Source of the DNA: Galeruca laticollis
Lineage: Eukaryota > Arthropoda > Insecta > Coleoptera > Chrysomelidae
Direction of reading: 5' to 3'
DNA length: 64,000 nt
NCBI GenBank assembly: GCA_963921935.1
Contig: OY998181.1
Location: 137,291,423 to 137,355,422, forward strand
Each line of letters opens with the position of its first letter. Positions within the stretch are counted from its first letter, which is position 1. Made by a program: the position numbers and the translations under genes. The notes beneath the pieces were generated by a model. That model saw nothing but the letters and a program-made list of their open reading frames with translations, searched no databases and had not been told where the DNA came from. Positions 22,974 to 34,489 of the stretch are shown piece after piece.

Positions 22974-23062
<89 letters not shown>
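22974..23062. repeat. (TA)n microsatellite
   Basis: Uninterrupted TA repeat of about 88 bp directly abutting the 5' truncation point of the RTE element. Tyr/Ile repeat frames through it are artefacts. Confidence 0.95.
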
Positions 23063-23065
<3 letters not shown>

Positions 23066-24873
23066 CAAAAACGAAGAGAAATGAAAAAGACAACAAACAT
23101 TCAAAGAATTGAATACACCGAACTGTGCAAGACGATACGAAAGAAAATCGCAGAAGATATCAGGAATTACAACGAGAAACTGGTACAAACAACAATAGAA
23201 AACCGTAAAAGCTACAAAAATGCAAAAAGGGCACTAATAATAGGGAAAAGACAGATAGTTGCATTAACTGATGGAAACACAAGAACCACAGACAGGAATG
23301 AAATAATAGACCTAGTAGCCAAATTCTATGGAGACCTATACAAGGCCCCTGAAAATTTGGAAGAAATAATAGAACACTCAGAAGATGCCATACCAGAAGT
23401 TTTGGTGGAGGAAGTAGAAATGGCACTGAAAAGCATGAAAAATGGTAAAGCAGCGGGAAATGACGGCATCACGACCAAAATACTCAAATATGCAGGAGCT
23501 AAAACATGGAAGTACCTTGCCAAACTATACACGAACTGTCTGATGTCCAGGAACATACCTAAAGAGTGGAACAGCGCCCTTCTAGTGTTGATCCACAAGA
23601 AAGGCAGCAAAGAAGACATTAAGAACTACAGACCAATAAGTCTACTACCAGTGACGTACAAGGTATTCACAAAGATCATTCACAACAGAATACAAAATAC
23701 ACTAGACTCGGCCCAACCACGAGAACAGGCTGGATTCCGCAAAGGCTTCAGTACAATAGATCACATCCATACCCTCAAAGAGGTTATCAGTCGAACCAAA
23801 GAATACAACCAACCACTAGCACTAGCCTTCATCGACTTTGAGAAAGCATTCGACTCTATATATCCCAGAGCAGTAATAAATGCCCTAACAGAACAAGGGG
23901 TCGACAAGCCATATATTGAGACCCTAGCAAATATATATAGGGAAGCCAAAGCGAGAGTTAGGATATATGAGGGCACACCAGAATTCCCCACCAGCAGAGG
24001 AGTTAGACAAGGAGACGCAATATCACCAAAGTTATTCACAGCAACACTAGAAAGCATCTTCAGAAAACTGGGCTGGAACAAACAGGTCTGAATATAGATG
24101 GAGAATACTTGAACCATCTAAGATTCGCTGATGACATCATCCTGATAGCGCGTAACCCTGGCGAAATGCAACAACAAATAAATGAATTGAATACAGCAAG
24201 CAACGAAGTAGGCCTTAAAATAAATCTGAGTAAGACCAAGATAATGTATAACGAACTGATAAACTCACAAGAAATAACAATTAATGACACTGCCCTGGAA
24301 ATAGTAGAGGAATACATATACCTGGGTCAACTAATACACATATCAGGCTCTCTACTTCCAGAAATAAACAGAAGAATCAAATTAGCATGGCGAACATTTG
24401 GACAGAACTCTATCATCTTCAAGTCTAGAATGTCAATCCGTTTGAAAAAGAAAGCGTTTGATCAGTGCGTACTACCAGTATTAACATACGGCTGTGAAAC
24501 CTGGACCCTGAAAACTGATATCATTAGAAAACTCCAGGTAACGCAGAGGTCTATGGAACGATGCATGCTTGGAATAACAAGGAGAGATAGAAAAAGGCTT
24601 GATTGGATCAGACAAAAGACCCAAGTGATAGATGTCATAAATAGAATCAGATCCCTAAAGTGGCAATGGGCGGGGCATCTCGCTAGAAGGACAGACGATA
24701 GATGGACCACAAAGATAACGCAATGGTATCCCCGAGGCGTGAAAAGACCAAGAAGACGCCCCAACTTAAGATGGGACTACGACATAAAGAAACTCGCAGG
24801 ATCAACTTGGGGCCGCATAGCTAGCAATAGACAACAATGGGCCCACATGGAAGTGGAATATATAAATATGTAA
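23063..24873 (+). pseudogene. RTE-type LINE reverse transcriptase, 5'-truncated
   Basis: Non-LTR retrotransposon ORF without its endonuclease domain. It enters in frame from the (TA)n (KRREMKKTTNIQ...) and shows reverse-transcriptase blocks: KNGKAAGNDGITTKIL, WNSALLVLIHKKGSKEDIKN, YRPISLLPVTYKVFTKI, EQAGFRKGFSTIDHI, FIDFEKAFDSI and GVRQGDAISPKLF. A one-base deletion near 24088 shifts frame, then LRFADDIILIARN (catalytic ADD) follows. The C-terminus has the RTE-type region YGCETWTLK, RMLGI-like CMLGITRRDR and KWQWAGHLARR, ending at 24873. Apart from the single frameshift it is well preserved, so fairly young. Confidence 0.9.
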
Positions 24874-24911
24874 AGGGAGGCTACACCATAACAAAATGGT
24901 TGAATAAGCTG

Positions 24912-24962
24912 CATATGATGATGATGATGATGATGATGATGATATATATATATATATATATA
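24912..24962 (+). repeat. RTE 3' tail (ATG)n, then (TA)n
   Basis: Nine or so ATG/TGA repeats (24915-24942) end the RTE 3' UTR, followed by TA repeats. A short tandem-repeat tail rather than poly(A) is characteristic of the RTE clade. Confidence 0.8.
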
Positions 24963-25110
24963 TAGTTAAACTTGATCTTTGCCGAATAATTAATACTAAA
25001 CATAGGTTTATTGGGGAAGCGGCAAATTAAAACGAGTACCCTTCATACTTTTTGTGTCCAAGCTTTCAGAATTTATTTATTCCATTATCAAGGATAAAGT
25101 ATATGAGAAT
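24963..25110 (-). repeat. Decayed Penelope-type terminal repeat
   Basis: Contains CCAAGCTTTCAGAATTTATT and CATTATCAAGGATAAAG. On the minus strand this reads CTTGATAATGGAAT...ATTCTGAAAGCTTGG, a degraded version of the hammerhead-like motif of the Penelope-like element at 25493-29058 (core altered to CTTGATAA). Non-coding remnant. Confidence 0.5.
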
Positions 25111-25209
25111 GTATATTATAATAGATGTAAATGGTAAATTGTATACAACATCAAAAGAAATATTTAAATTTTTTAAAAATAATTGTCAAATTGAAAGTCA
25201 ATATATATG

Positions 25210-25266
<57 letters not shown>
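25210..25266. repeat. (TA)n microsatellite
   Basis: TA repeat with a few interruptions at its left edge. Confidence 0.9.
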
Positions 25267-25271
<5 letters not shown>

Positions 25272-25437
25272 GTGCTATTCAAAAGTACCCTCCCCCCTCG
25301 TATCTTTTGAACGGCTACACTTACATTAATAAAATTTGGAGCTGGCTGCCGTTAGCTTTTGTAACTCAAGTTCAAGAAGATAACGACCAATTTTTTTTTA
25401 AATCTAGTTGTGTTGATAAGGTTGAGAAGAGCTAGTT

Positions 25438-25438
<1 letters not shown>
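25267..25438. other. Short insert with mariner-like end
   Basis: Between two TA arrays. The left edge, right after TA, reads CAGTGCTATTCAAAAGTACC, the style of a Tc1/mariner terminal repeat. No matching inverted end is seen on the right. Confidence 0.3.
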
Positions 25439-25492
<54 letters not shown>

Positions 25493-25495
<3 letters not shown>

Positions 25496-25770
25496 AATTG
25501 AAAAATATCTTATTGGGGATTGCAGCATAAGAGGAAAAATACACTCTATTCAATTCTCCAAGCTTTCGTAAATCTTTATTTACATCATCAGGGAACTACA
25601 ATAAGGAAAGAAAAACATAAATTATAAAAAGTGTTCTTAAAAACATTTCTACAACTTACATTGATCGAGATTGCATCATTGATCTTGAACACAGGAAAAG
25701 TGCACAACAGCAAGTCATTAAAGAAATAGGTCCAGTCGGCAATACATTTGCATACTACTGGTAAAAATTT
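25493..25770 (-). repeat. Penelope pseudo-LTR, left copy
   Basis: Direct repeat of 28776-29055. Both open with ACAAATTGAAAAATATC and end near CTACTGGTAAAAATTTTTT. Confidence 0.9.
25552..25600 (-). ncRNA. Hammerhead-ribozyme-like motif 2
   Basis: Minus strand: stem I side TTCC, core CTGATGA (25591-25585), one extra T, perfect 6-bp stem II (GTAAAT...ATTTAC with AAAG loop), GAA, palindromic AGCT, then T and GGAG pairing weakly with TTCC. It lies inside the left pseudo-LTR. Confidence 0.6.
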
Positions 25771-26170
25771 TTTAAAACATTATTAAAAAGTAAAAAGTTT
25801 AAAACATTTAAAATCGAGAATCCACACACCCACGCGGACTTGTGAGAATAATGGCGGAAACTGAAAATGTCAGGTTAAGTACACCAATCATCATTACTAA
25901 ATGAATGAAAAGAATCGATCTTTGCAATGACGCGAGACACTGAAACAATCGAATTAAAACTTTCAAGAGAATACAAGGGTGGTACCAAAATTATGGAAAT
26001 GTATTTGAATTATCACTCCAATGAAAAAATTATTTTAATCACGAGAATTAATATGTGATTATTAATGTTATTTATTATTATTATTATTATTAATATTATT
26101 ATGGAACTATTAAAATGGGGGAACACCTACTAAAAGGGGGAACACCTACCATGATGCCACAAGTAGGAAA

Positions 26171-28720
26171 CTAGTGAGAATTATTAATATTATCATTATT
26201 ATTATTATTGTTATTAATATGGAGACAATTGTGCTTATCAAGCGTTAGGAGGAGGGAGTAGAGATTACTCAAATTCTGAATGTCGGTCTTCCTATTCATA
26301 CAACCTTCTTCTTGGAAGATGAAAGCCATTTCCAAAAACAGTCTTTTATTATAACTTCTCTCACGAGAAAGGATTTTAACTCCCTCAAAATCAATGACAT
26401 GATCCAACGAGGAGACATGATTAGCCAGAGAACATCTTTCAGGATGTAACCTTATATCACTTTTATTGAGGGGTATACGGCTTGAAATTTTTTGGGAAGT
26501 TTGACCAATATATGATAGATCACAACTGTTACAACACAGCTTATAAACAACATTACTACAATCCACGACAGGTATCTTATCTTTCAAAGGACTATAAATT
26601 GACTTAACAATCAAGGAACTCCTGCAGGCAAACCTAACATTCTGTAAGTATTGTGAAAAAATCCTAGTAAGTCTGGGCGTAATTTCCTTTATATAAGGCA
26701 GAGAAACCGTTAAAACGGAAGGAATCGTTCTGGAGGATGAGAGAGGATCCAACTCAGTTGCACCTGCTGCGTCAATTGATTGTATTGAAGTTTGTGACAA
26801 AACAGAAGACGTGTTGAAGATGATCTTTCTCAGTAACTGTTTTGGATAGGAATTGTCAAGGAACAAATTGAAGAGAATATTACGATTCTTATTTCTAAAT
26901 ACAGGGTCAGAGAGGTTCATAACTCTAGCTGTCATTTGTTTAACCAATTTAACCTTTATGCTAAATTTATGGTAAGAAGTGTAGTTGAGATATCTCCCAG
27001 AGCTACTTTGTTTTCTATACCAATCAATTATAATCACATTATCAGGAGACCTAGTCCATAAAGTATCTAAAAAAGGGACAGCCATGTTAGAGTTTTCTGT
27101 TTCGATAGTAAACTGAATGTAAGGATCATAGCTATTAAAGGTGAAAAGGAGATCTTCGGTGGAGTCCACAGGGCAAGCTAGTATTATATCATGTACATAT
27201 TTCTTGATGAAAGGTACACTGAAAGGAAGTACCGGAAGGACCACGTCCAACAGATCATCCATTACATAGCACGCCAATATCGGAGAAATACTAGCACCCA
27301 TAGGAGTACCAAAAGTCTGTTTGTAAAATTTATTATTAAAAGAAAAGCAGGTAGAACTGAACAGGAATTCAATCAACTCAGTGAACATGTCAATATCAAT
27401 ATTACACACTGTACTAATGGATGGCCAGTGTTTGTGAACTGAACGTATAACTGCTTGTAAATAAACATTGCTAAAAAGTGAAACCACATCCAGACTGACC
27501 AAAACATAGTTTTGTGGAAGAGTTCTTCTGTTAAATAACTCAAAAACCTGGAAGGAGTCCTTAATGAAATACTCATTATCATTACTGTATGCCTTGGTCA
27601 AGATATCTGTGAGGAAAGAAGCAATAAACTCAGTAGGAGAGTTGATAGAAACGACAATAGGTCTCATTGTCAAGGTAGGTTTATGAATTTTAGGAAGAGT
27701 GTAAAATTTTGCTATGACAGAGTTATAAGAAGTTAATTTTTTCTTTGTGATCTCATCAATCTGTCTCTTATTATAAAGTCTCTTAACAAGAGTGTTAGAT
27801 TTGGATTGAATCGTCCTACTGGGATCTCTCGAGAGGGGAACATAGGAAGAATCGTTGTCGATTATATCCTGAGATAACTTGAGGTAATCCTCCTTTAACA
27901 TAACAACAGTCACATTACCCTTATCTGATTTGGTAACAATTAACTCAGGGTGCATTTTCAGGAAACATCTTGCCTCAAACAACAAATTTCGAAAAAGAGA
28001 AGGATGGCAATCATCTTTATGAGCATGATTAGTGATAACATTAATGGACCTAGCAACAGCAAGACTTCTATTGTCAACATCCGGAATTAGAGAAGAAATG
28101 TAATCGATATCTGAGAGGATGGATTTAATTGGTATATCTATACCTAATTGAGGTTCCACACTGAATTTAGGGCCCAACGACAGAAACTTCTCTACATTAG
28201 GGGGGATATTCACATTAGAAAGGTTCTTAATCCAAGAGGGCTTTGTCTTAAGAAAAGTACCATACCACTCGTCTCTCAAATTATTAAATTTATTTAAGGT
28301 TTTTCTTTTAATATCATGAAAAGATCTCTTATAATGTCTCAACTGTTTATGAATGAAATTATTGCAAATGAATTCATTTGTGTTATTAATTATATCAATT
28401 TTCAAATTAGAGAGATTGTTTTCAAGAGTAACAATCAACTTTTGATTAACATTGATTTCAATATTTAACAATTTGTATCCTAACCTGGTAAGTAAACTCC
28501 TAGTCACGTGTGCGTGTGTATCTTGTCTATAAATTAAATTTTCAATAGGAATGGTTGAATGTATGATATGACCAGGTAAAACGCCTGCTTTTCTACATTT
28601 TAGCAGGAAAATCCTTCTATTACGTTCCTTTGCCAACTTGATCTTAGTTTTAGACCATCTCTTCAACAAACCAACTGCATATATCCCATAGGTGGACTGA
28701 ATATCATTGAAAAACCCCAT
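26171..28720 (-). CDS. Penelope-like RT with GIY-YIG endonuclease
   Basis: An open frame of 865 codons extends from 28768. The first ATG is at 28720 (MGFFNDIQSTYGIY), giving about 849 residues, close to the usual Penelope length. Residue numbers below count from 28768. The N-terminal 350 residues are Lys-rich and include TKSDKGNVTVV. Reverse transcriptase follows: FYTLPKIHKP (about 355), VSLDVVSLFSNV (motif A Asp, 427), GTPMGASISPILA (about 487-499) and KYVHDIILA (524-527). The last should be YVDD, so the first catalytic Asp of this box is His and polymerase activity is probably lost. GIY-YIG follows: VVYKLCCNSCDLSYIGQTSQ (741-760), Arg in SSR, and Glu in FLEMAF (813). An Asn-rich tail ends it. 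No frameshifts. Confidence 0.9.
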   Translation of the reverse strand: MGFFNDIQSTYGIYAVGLLKRWSKTKIKLAKERNRRIFLLKCRKAGVLPGHIIHSTIPIENLIYRQDTHAHVTRSLLTRLGYKLLNIEINVNQKLIVTLENNLSNLKIDIINNTNEFICNNFIHKQLRHYKRSFHDIKRKTLNKFNNLRDEWYGTFLKTKPSWIKNLSNVNIPPNVEKFLSLGPKFSVEPQLGIDIPIKSILSDIDYISSLIPDVDNRSLAVARSINVITNHAHKDDCHPSLFRNLLFEARCFLKMHPELIVTKSDKGNVTVVMLKEDYLKLSQDIIDNDSSYVPLSRDPSRTIQSKSNTLVKRLYNKRQIDEITKKKLTSYNSVIAKFYTLPKIHKPTLTMRPIVVSINSPTEFIASFLTDILTKAYSNDNEYFIKDSFQVFELFNRRTLPQNYVLVSLDVVSLFSNVYLQAVIRSVHKHWPSISTVCNIDIDMFTELIEFLFSSTCFSFNNKFYKQTFGTPMGASISPILACYVMDDLLDVVLPVLPFSVPFIKKYVHDIILACPVDSTEDLLFTFNSYDPYIQFTIETENSNMAVPFLDTLWTRSPDNVIIIDWYRKQSSSGRYLNYTSYHKFSIKVKLVKQMTARVMNLSDPVFRNKNRNILFNLFLDNSYPKQLLRKIIFNTSSVLSQTSIQSIDAAGATELDPLSSSRTIPSVLTVSLPYIKEITPRLTRIFSQYLQNVRFACRSSLIVKSIYSPLKDKIPVVDCSNVVYKLCCNSCDLSYIGQTSQKISSRIPLNKSDIRLHPERCSLANHVSSLDHVIDFEGVKILSRERSYNKRLFLEMAFIFQEEGCMNRKTDIQNLSNLYSLLLTLDKHNCLHINNNNNNNDNINNSH

Positions 28721-28775
28721 CTTGTATAAAGCTGAAAAGCGAAAAACGCCGTGATCGTTGCTGATCAATTAGAAC

Positions 28776-29055
28776 ACAAATTGAAAAATATCTTATTGGG
28801 GATTGCAGCGTAAGAGGAAAAATACACTCTATTCAATTCTCCAAGCTTTCGTAAATCTTTATTTACATCATCAGGGAACTACAATAAGGAAAGAAAAACA
28901 TAAATTATAAAAAGTGTTCTTAAAAACATTTCTACAACTTACATTGATCGAGATTGCATCATTGATCTTGAACACAGGAAAAGTGCACAACAGCAAGTCA
29001 TTAAAGAAATAGGTCCAGTCGGCAATACATTTGCCTACTACTGGTAAAAATTTTT
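28776..29055 (-). repeat. Penelope pseudo-LTR, right copy
   Basis: Near-identical to 25493-25770, same orientation, and ends at a (TA)n array (29059-29096). Confidence 0.9.
28838..28886 (-). ncRNA. Hammerhead-ribozyme-like motif 3
   Basis: Same sequence as motif 2, core CTGATGA at 28874-28868, in the right pseudo-LTR. Confidence 0.6.
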
Positions 29056-29056
29056 T

Positions 29057-29099
<43 letters not shown>

Positions 29100-29250
29100 C
29101 TACTTACACGTGACTGCAAATAATTTGTATATAAATGAAATTTTATCTAATCACGTATAGTGGTAATCTCTGAATCTCATTTTGGGTCGGGTTCTTTCGA
29201 AATAAATTATATACAGTTATTTATATTCAGGAAATACGTTCAAAACAATT

Positions 29251-29258
<8 letters not shown>

Positions 29259-29344
<86 letters not shown>
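29259..29344. repeat. (TA)n microsatellite
   Basis: Uninterrupted TA array of about 85 bp. Confidence 0.95.
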
Positions 29345-29347
<3 letters not shown>

Positions 29348-30639
29348 AACACACATCAATTGGTACTATCATGGACCAAATAACTATTTAATATTTATAG
29401 TTCCTCACATATAATCGATAGTGCGCAAACTCAAAAGACATTCGTTTCATCTCGTTAAAGATTTTCGTTTGTCGAAATAATAACAGCGTTAGCATTCAAA
29501 TAGAATGATAAAATTGTACGTATGTTTAATACAAATGAAATATTGTGTTGTGATTGGAGTAACTGAATTATTGTATCGTTATTTGAATAAAAAGGTGAGC
29601 TTTCCTTTTGTGAAATATCAATAATAATAATTAAACTATTTACAACCTACAACTAAAAAGGAAAATTATTTACTTACAATTGTCTCTGTTGTAATGGCGT
29701 CTCGATAGTAAATTGTAATCACCTTTCAGATACACGACGGATCTATGTTCCAAGCTTATTATTTAGAAAATTACTTGATACCAAAATATTACGTGTTGAT
29801 GGCAAAAAGTTTAAGATGATGCTCTTCAGGGAATGTCTGGACTTCTCTGGTTTCTTGGATGTCTTTCTTCTACATAACCAATGGATATGATGATGGATAT
29901 TTATCTTCCGATAATGTCACTGACATGTATATAACGTAAGTTATTTTTTATTTTACTTGAATATATTTTTCAGTACATTCATATATGCTTTTCGAACCTT
30001 TTTACTTCTTCTTAGGTTCTTTATGCGTTTCTATTTACAATCAAAAAATTCTCTCCTTTGTAATATGGTTTCGTATATTTAAAATATCTTCAAAATTCTT
30101 TTATAATGTTTTACCTGTGTATTTTCTTAATTGAAAATCAAATAAATCATTTCTTTACAATATAATCTTTGTACTTTATGAAATTGACTGTCTCGACCCT
30201 TACTTCGTGGAATATGCTCATATTAACTAGAGACCGTGAGTTTCATTTAAAAACACTAATTTGTACTTTATATTTTAAATTCTTCCATGTTTCAATATTT
30301 TTTACTCACTTTTTCATTCATTTAAAATCAACAACTTCCCACCTTCCTTTTTTTCAATTCCCACTAGCTGTTTTTATATATATTTTTGATAGATCATTCA
30401 TATATTTTCCGCAAATTTTATTATTTTGATTGTCATTGTTCGCGTTTTATTTTACATGTCGCGCACTTATCACCAATCACATTTGTTATGATTATTGTTG
30501 TGTATCGACTTAAATTAACTTATCTACCTGAACACATGTTTAATTTTATTTTCTTTGCTATATTATTCATAACGATACAATAATTTTTTTTAAATATAAT
30601 CTGTTGTTCCAAATGTCTAAATTTTTATATGAGGATGGT
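29345..30639. other. No gene seen
   Basis: AT-rich intergenic-like sequence, with only short chance frames. It contains a 37-bp inverted fragment of the 34200 repeat at 30220-30258. Confidence 0.5.
30220..30258 (+). repeat. Fragment of hammerhead-bearing repeat
   Basis: ACTAGAGACCGTGAGTTTCA followed by TTTAAAAACACTAA is the reverse complement of 34203-34239. It places a truncated, oppositely oriented copy of that repeat on the other side of gypsy C. Confidence 0.7.
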
Positions 30640-30705
30640 GTAACATTATTTATTTACAATATACGAGGATGGCTCAATATATATAAACCAAACCAAAGCG
30701 TTACA

Positions 30706-30717
30706 CCACTCCCCTCC
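30706..30717 (-). other. Polypurine tract of gypsy C
   Basis: Minus strand GGAGGGGAGTGG immediately precedes TGTAACGC (30705 downward). A purine run next to a TG start is the expected 3' LTR boundary. The outer LTR edge is not found and no 5' LTR copy is present near 34150. Confidence 0.5.
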
Positions 30718-33700
30718 AAACAAAAAAAATATTGAACCAATGTTCATATCTATTTTTTTTATTTATTAACATGTTAAACTCGTTCGCTTTCTAGTTCCGA
30801 TGAGGTCATTAGGAACTACGCGTACTACACGCCTAAATAGGAGTCATAATCAGTAAAAGAAAAAATCTGGAAGGACAATAATCGGGATCATTACTTAATA
30901 GGGAAAGTTCTACCTCATCTGAACCAAAACGTATAAAAAACTATTACTAAATATATAAGTCTATTTACAAAAATATCTAAATTTTAGCCTCTGAAACCGA
31001 AATATCAGAATTTGATCCGAAGTAAGGCTTAAGATCTTTGACATGCCAATTTCCACAAGGAGAACCGTCGAGATTCTCCAGAGAATAAACTAACCTAGAC
31101 ATTTTCTTAACTACTACAGACAAGAGGTATTTTAGGGCCAACTTGGCTGCAAATTTATTAGCAGCATCAGACAAAATCTTGTTGCGCCTCCAAACCTTAT
31201 CTCCTGTTTGAAATGTGATTTCGCCTTTACGAAAATTGTACGTTTTACAATTCTTGGCATAAGCCTCGTGAAGTTTTCTATGAACTTTATCAAAAACCGA
31301 GGCAATTCCTGAAAGACCGCTTAAATAGTTGGCCCTGTCACCAGGTAACAACTCACAACCGTTAGTATCTCTAACCTTTCCATAATACTTTCCCGACAAC
31401 GGAAAAATACGATTAAAAACTAGGAAAGATGGAGAAAAATTGGGTACTTCATGTTTGGCAGAATTAAAAGCAAATTGAAAGCTAGGCAATTCTTTATCCC
31501 AATTAGTATGTTTCGTGACGTAACTTCTCAATACAGTACCTATGGTACGGTTTACTCTTTCGACGAAGTTGCACTGAGGTGAATAAACAGGAGTAAACCA
31601 GATCTTTTGCACTTGATACTTGTCTGCTAATTGTTTAACAACGTGTCCTGCGAACTGTGGTCCATTGTCACAAATAATATATTGGGGCATACCATAAACT
31701 AGAAACACTTTCGCCTCTAAAAATGTTGTAACATTTTTTGCTGTAGCATCCCTCATGGGGTGCAAGAGCGTATATTTAGTGAACCAATCAGATACAGCGA
31801 GCAAAAAACAATTACCTGATGGGGATCGAGGAAATGGTCCCATGAGATCAACCGGTATTATTTGAAAAGGATAACTAACCTCTGTTTCAGCTCCCATGAG
31901 GCCTGCTCTGACCTTGTTTGGAGGTTTTTGAGCCTGGCAAACTAGACATCTTCTAACATGAGTTAGAATATCTATATCTTTCTTCATTTTAGGCCAGTAA
32001 TAGTTCTCCTGAACTGTCTAAGCGGTTTTATAAAAACCTAAGTGACCAGCGGACAGTGGGTCATGACAGGATGAGATAACCTCGTTCCTCTGAGCTCTAG
32101 GAATAAAAAGCTTCCACTCAGATACGTTACTATTAATAGGAATATAGTTGGGCACGAACTTGTACAGCATTCCGTCCACAACTTTCCATTGGGGGTAAAG
32201 ATCTGGGTTTTCTAGAACTTTATATCTTAAATCAGTATACCACTTATCATTAACGTCTTTAATTTCTATGCGGGAAACTGTGGGAATTAGACAATCACTA
32301 TTTGCGGCTTCTGTTTCGGTTAAAGAAATACGTGATAAGGGGCCTGGAACGGCGTTCGAAGATCCAGGACGATGTTGTAGGTCGAAAGTGTATTGTTTTA
32401 GTTTTAAAGTCCACCGTGCTAAACGTCCAGTGCTGTCTTTCATATTATTTAAATTTAAGAGATTATAATTGTCAGTTATCACACTGACTCCTTCTATATA
32501 AGGACGGACTTTTTCCAAAGAAAACAGCAATCCCAAAAGTTCTCTTTCCGTAATAGAATATTTTCACTCTGCTCGAGACAGTGATCTCGACGCATATACT
32601 ATAACGCACTCGTTTCCACCTTGTTGTTGTGTCAACGTACCTCCTACACCTGTATCACTCGCATCACAATGGATTGTGAAAGGTAGGGTGAAGTCCGGTG
32701 AAGCCAGAATAGATGCCTTCACCAAAGCTTTCTTCCATACAATAACTTGTTTTCTTTCTTTGCCCCTTAACAAATTATTTAAAGGAGAAACTAAAGAAGA
32801 AAACCCTCCAACAAATCGTCTATACCAAGAACACATACCAATAAATCGTTTCACTTCAGTGACATTAGTAGGACGGGGATAGTTAACCATCTACTCAACC
32901 TTATAGGGATCAGTCCTGAGTCCCCTACCATCTATGACGAAACCAAGAAATTTTAAGGATTTTTTGAAAAATTCACATCACTTCTGACAACAAACGGATA
33001 TGTTCCTCAAATGTAGAAGAAATAATTAGAAAATCGTCCAGATATTAAAAAATATTGTTTTCGTATTTTGGCCCGAACAAAGCATCGCATAGCCTTTGTT
33101 GGATCTGTGCACTATTACAACAACCAAAAGGCATGACCGTAAAGTGAAAAAGACCTCTTCCTGGTACGCTGAAAGCCGTCTTCTCCTTGCTTTGTTCATC
33201 AAGGGGTACATGCCAAAATGCTTTGCGTAGATCTATGCTGGAAATAAATGTAGCCCCCTTTAGCAAGTTAAGAATGTGATCAATGCGTGGTAAAGGGTAG
33301 CAATCGTGCTTAGTTATTTCATTCAGTCGTCGACCATCGAAGCAAAACTGGTATTCACCACTAGACTTTTTTACGAGTAGGACAGGACTATTCCAGGGAC
33401 TTTTTGAAGGTTCCCCTACCCCAATTCTTGATTTAGAATTTTCAACAAATATAGTGAGAAGGGATACTGTCGCTGCTTAAAGGGTTTTGCATCCCCAGTA
33501 TCTATAGATAAAGTTATTTTATCAGTGCGACCTAACCGATCGTCACTAGAAAGTATTTCAAACTGTCCAATTACTTCCACTGCCTTCAACCTTTTTTCTG
33601 TTGACAGGTCATCTAAATTGCTTAACCCTACTTCTTCTTTAACCAAAGAGTTCATTTCAGTTAAAACATTTAAACAATTCCTACATAAATTGTCATGGAT

Positions 33701-34108
33701 TTTCCAAGAGTTATTCTCAAAATTAACATTAATTAGGAAGAGTCTGCAAAAGTCTATACCAAGGATAAAGGATTGCGCAAGGGATGAAACTACCAATGCA
33801 GGAACAATCTGACAGATATAATTGATTATGACAGGGAGATCGACCATACCTTGGACAGGCTGCTTTGTTCCATCAACCGTAGATATATGGCTAACTTTTG
33901 AAGCATTAAATTTTAAATTACATATTTCCAGTATTTCAATACCCTGAGAACCTACCACCGAATCATTCGCACCGCTATCGAGAAGTGCTACTACTGGCAA
34001 ATCATAAAGACATATCGAAATGTAAGGTATAATTCGCTGTTGGGAACCCGCGGGGAATAAATTTCCACTAAAATTTATCCGTTGCCATGGGAATCTGTCA
34101 AAAAGCAC
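30718..34108 (-). pseudogene. Ty3/gypsy protease-pol relic C
   Basis: Right to left: aspartic protease VALLDSGANDSVVG (near 33980) in frame 34108-33416, with the linker to reverse transcriptase. Reverse transcriptase pieces follow: ATFISSIDLRKAFWHVPLDE, TAFSVPGRGLFHFTVMPFG (33266-33045) and VTEVKRFIGMCSWYRRFVGG (32890). RNase H comes next (IHCDASDTGVGGTLTQQ; VITDNYNLL), then the H2C2/integrase: CLVCQAQKPP, PVDLMGPFPRS, YIICDNGPQF and CNFVERVNRTIG (DD35E triad present), and a C-terminal part ending at 30977. Frameshifts or stops lie near 33415, 33040, 32560 and 32015. Gag and 5' LTR are missing; the 5' side stops close to the 34200 repeat. Confidence 0.85.
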
Positions 34109-34199
34109 GTTTTGATTGGTTTAAAACTACAGGTGTGGAATTTTCCGTATTATTCTTTTAAAATATGTTTAATGCTCCATCCACCGTGAAACAACATTA

Positions 34200-34386
34200 T
34201 TTAGTGTTTTTAAATGAAACTCACGGTCTCTAGTTAATAACACAATATAATAAAAGTTATTGAAAATTCTAAAAAATTGACAATTGTTTCGATAAATCAA
34301 TATCATCGTCAGAATGACAGAAGTTACATTTCATTTTATGCCTACCTGATGTTTAGTAGTTATTTTTGGCTAGACAGTCAATAACA
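34200..34386 (-). repeat. Hammerhead-bearing dispersed repeat, copy 1
   Basis: About 185 bp shared with 53571-53755 (same orientation), including GAAACTCACGGT, ACAATTGTTTCGATAAATCA and TGATGTTTAGTAGTTATTTT. A non-autonomous Penelope-type terminal repeat is the best guess because of the embedded hammerhead-like motif. Confidence 0.6.
34277..34318 (-). ncRNA. Hammerhead-ribozyme-like motif 4
   Basis: Minus strand: core CTGACGA (34312-34306; position 7 of the core is free), one extra T, stem II GATA/TATC, GAA, palindromic stem III ACAATTGT (34287-34280), C as cleavage base (GTC triplet), then AAT pairing with the upstream ATT. Fits a minimal type I hammerhead; stem I is short. Confidence 0.5.
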
Positions 34387-34489
34387 TTATTTAGTTTTGG
34401 TTTTGAAATATATTTTAAACAAAATGAAATACAAGTTTTATGAAAACGTTTTATTTCAAAAATAAACTTGCTGTTGCTACAAACTTACA

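Larger units (their letters stand above)
25493..29058 (-). mobile_element. Complete Penelope-like element
   Basis: About 3.57 kb between (TA)n arrays (25439-25492 and 29059-29096). Nearly identical direct repeats of about 280 bp bound it (25493-25770 and 28776-29055; I see only a few differences, such as GCAGCA/GCAGCG). Between them lies one long reverse-transcriptase plus GIY-YIG ORF on the minus strand and a 3' UTR with ATT repeats (26060-26215). Each repeat carries a hammerhead-like motif. This is the classic Penelope-like structure with pseudo-LTRs. The near-identity of the repeats suggests a recent insertion into a TA microsatellite. Confidence 0.9.

Noticed and set aside
22821..23112. 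Long Tyr/Ile-repeat reading frames across the (TA)n arrays (also near 25052, 28871 and 29160)
   Set aside because: Pure TA repeats are open in all frames; these are not proteins.
23160..24764. Minus-strand frames opposite the RTE reverse transcriptase
   Set aside because: They mirror a well-supported plus-strand gene and show no family pattern.
28721..28768. Upstream start of the Penelope ORF at 28768
   Set aside because: The first codon there is TTG. The first ATG is at 28720, and a TTTTCAG just upstream might even be a splice acceptor.
29345..30639. Short frames at 30169-30583 as small genes
   Set aside because: AT-rich, Phe/Ile/Tyr-heavy frames without splice or family evidence.
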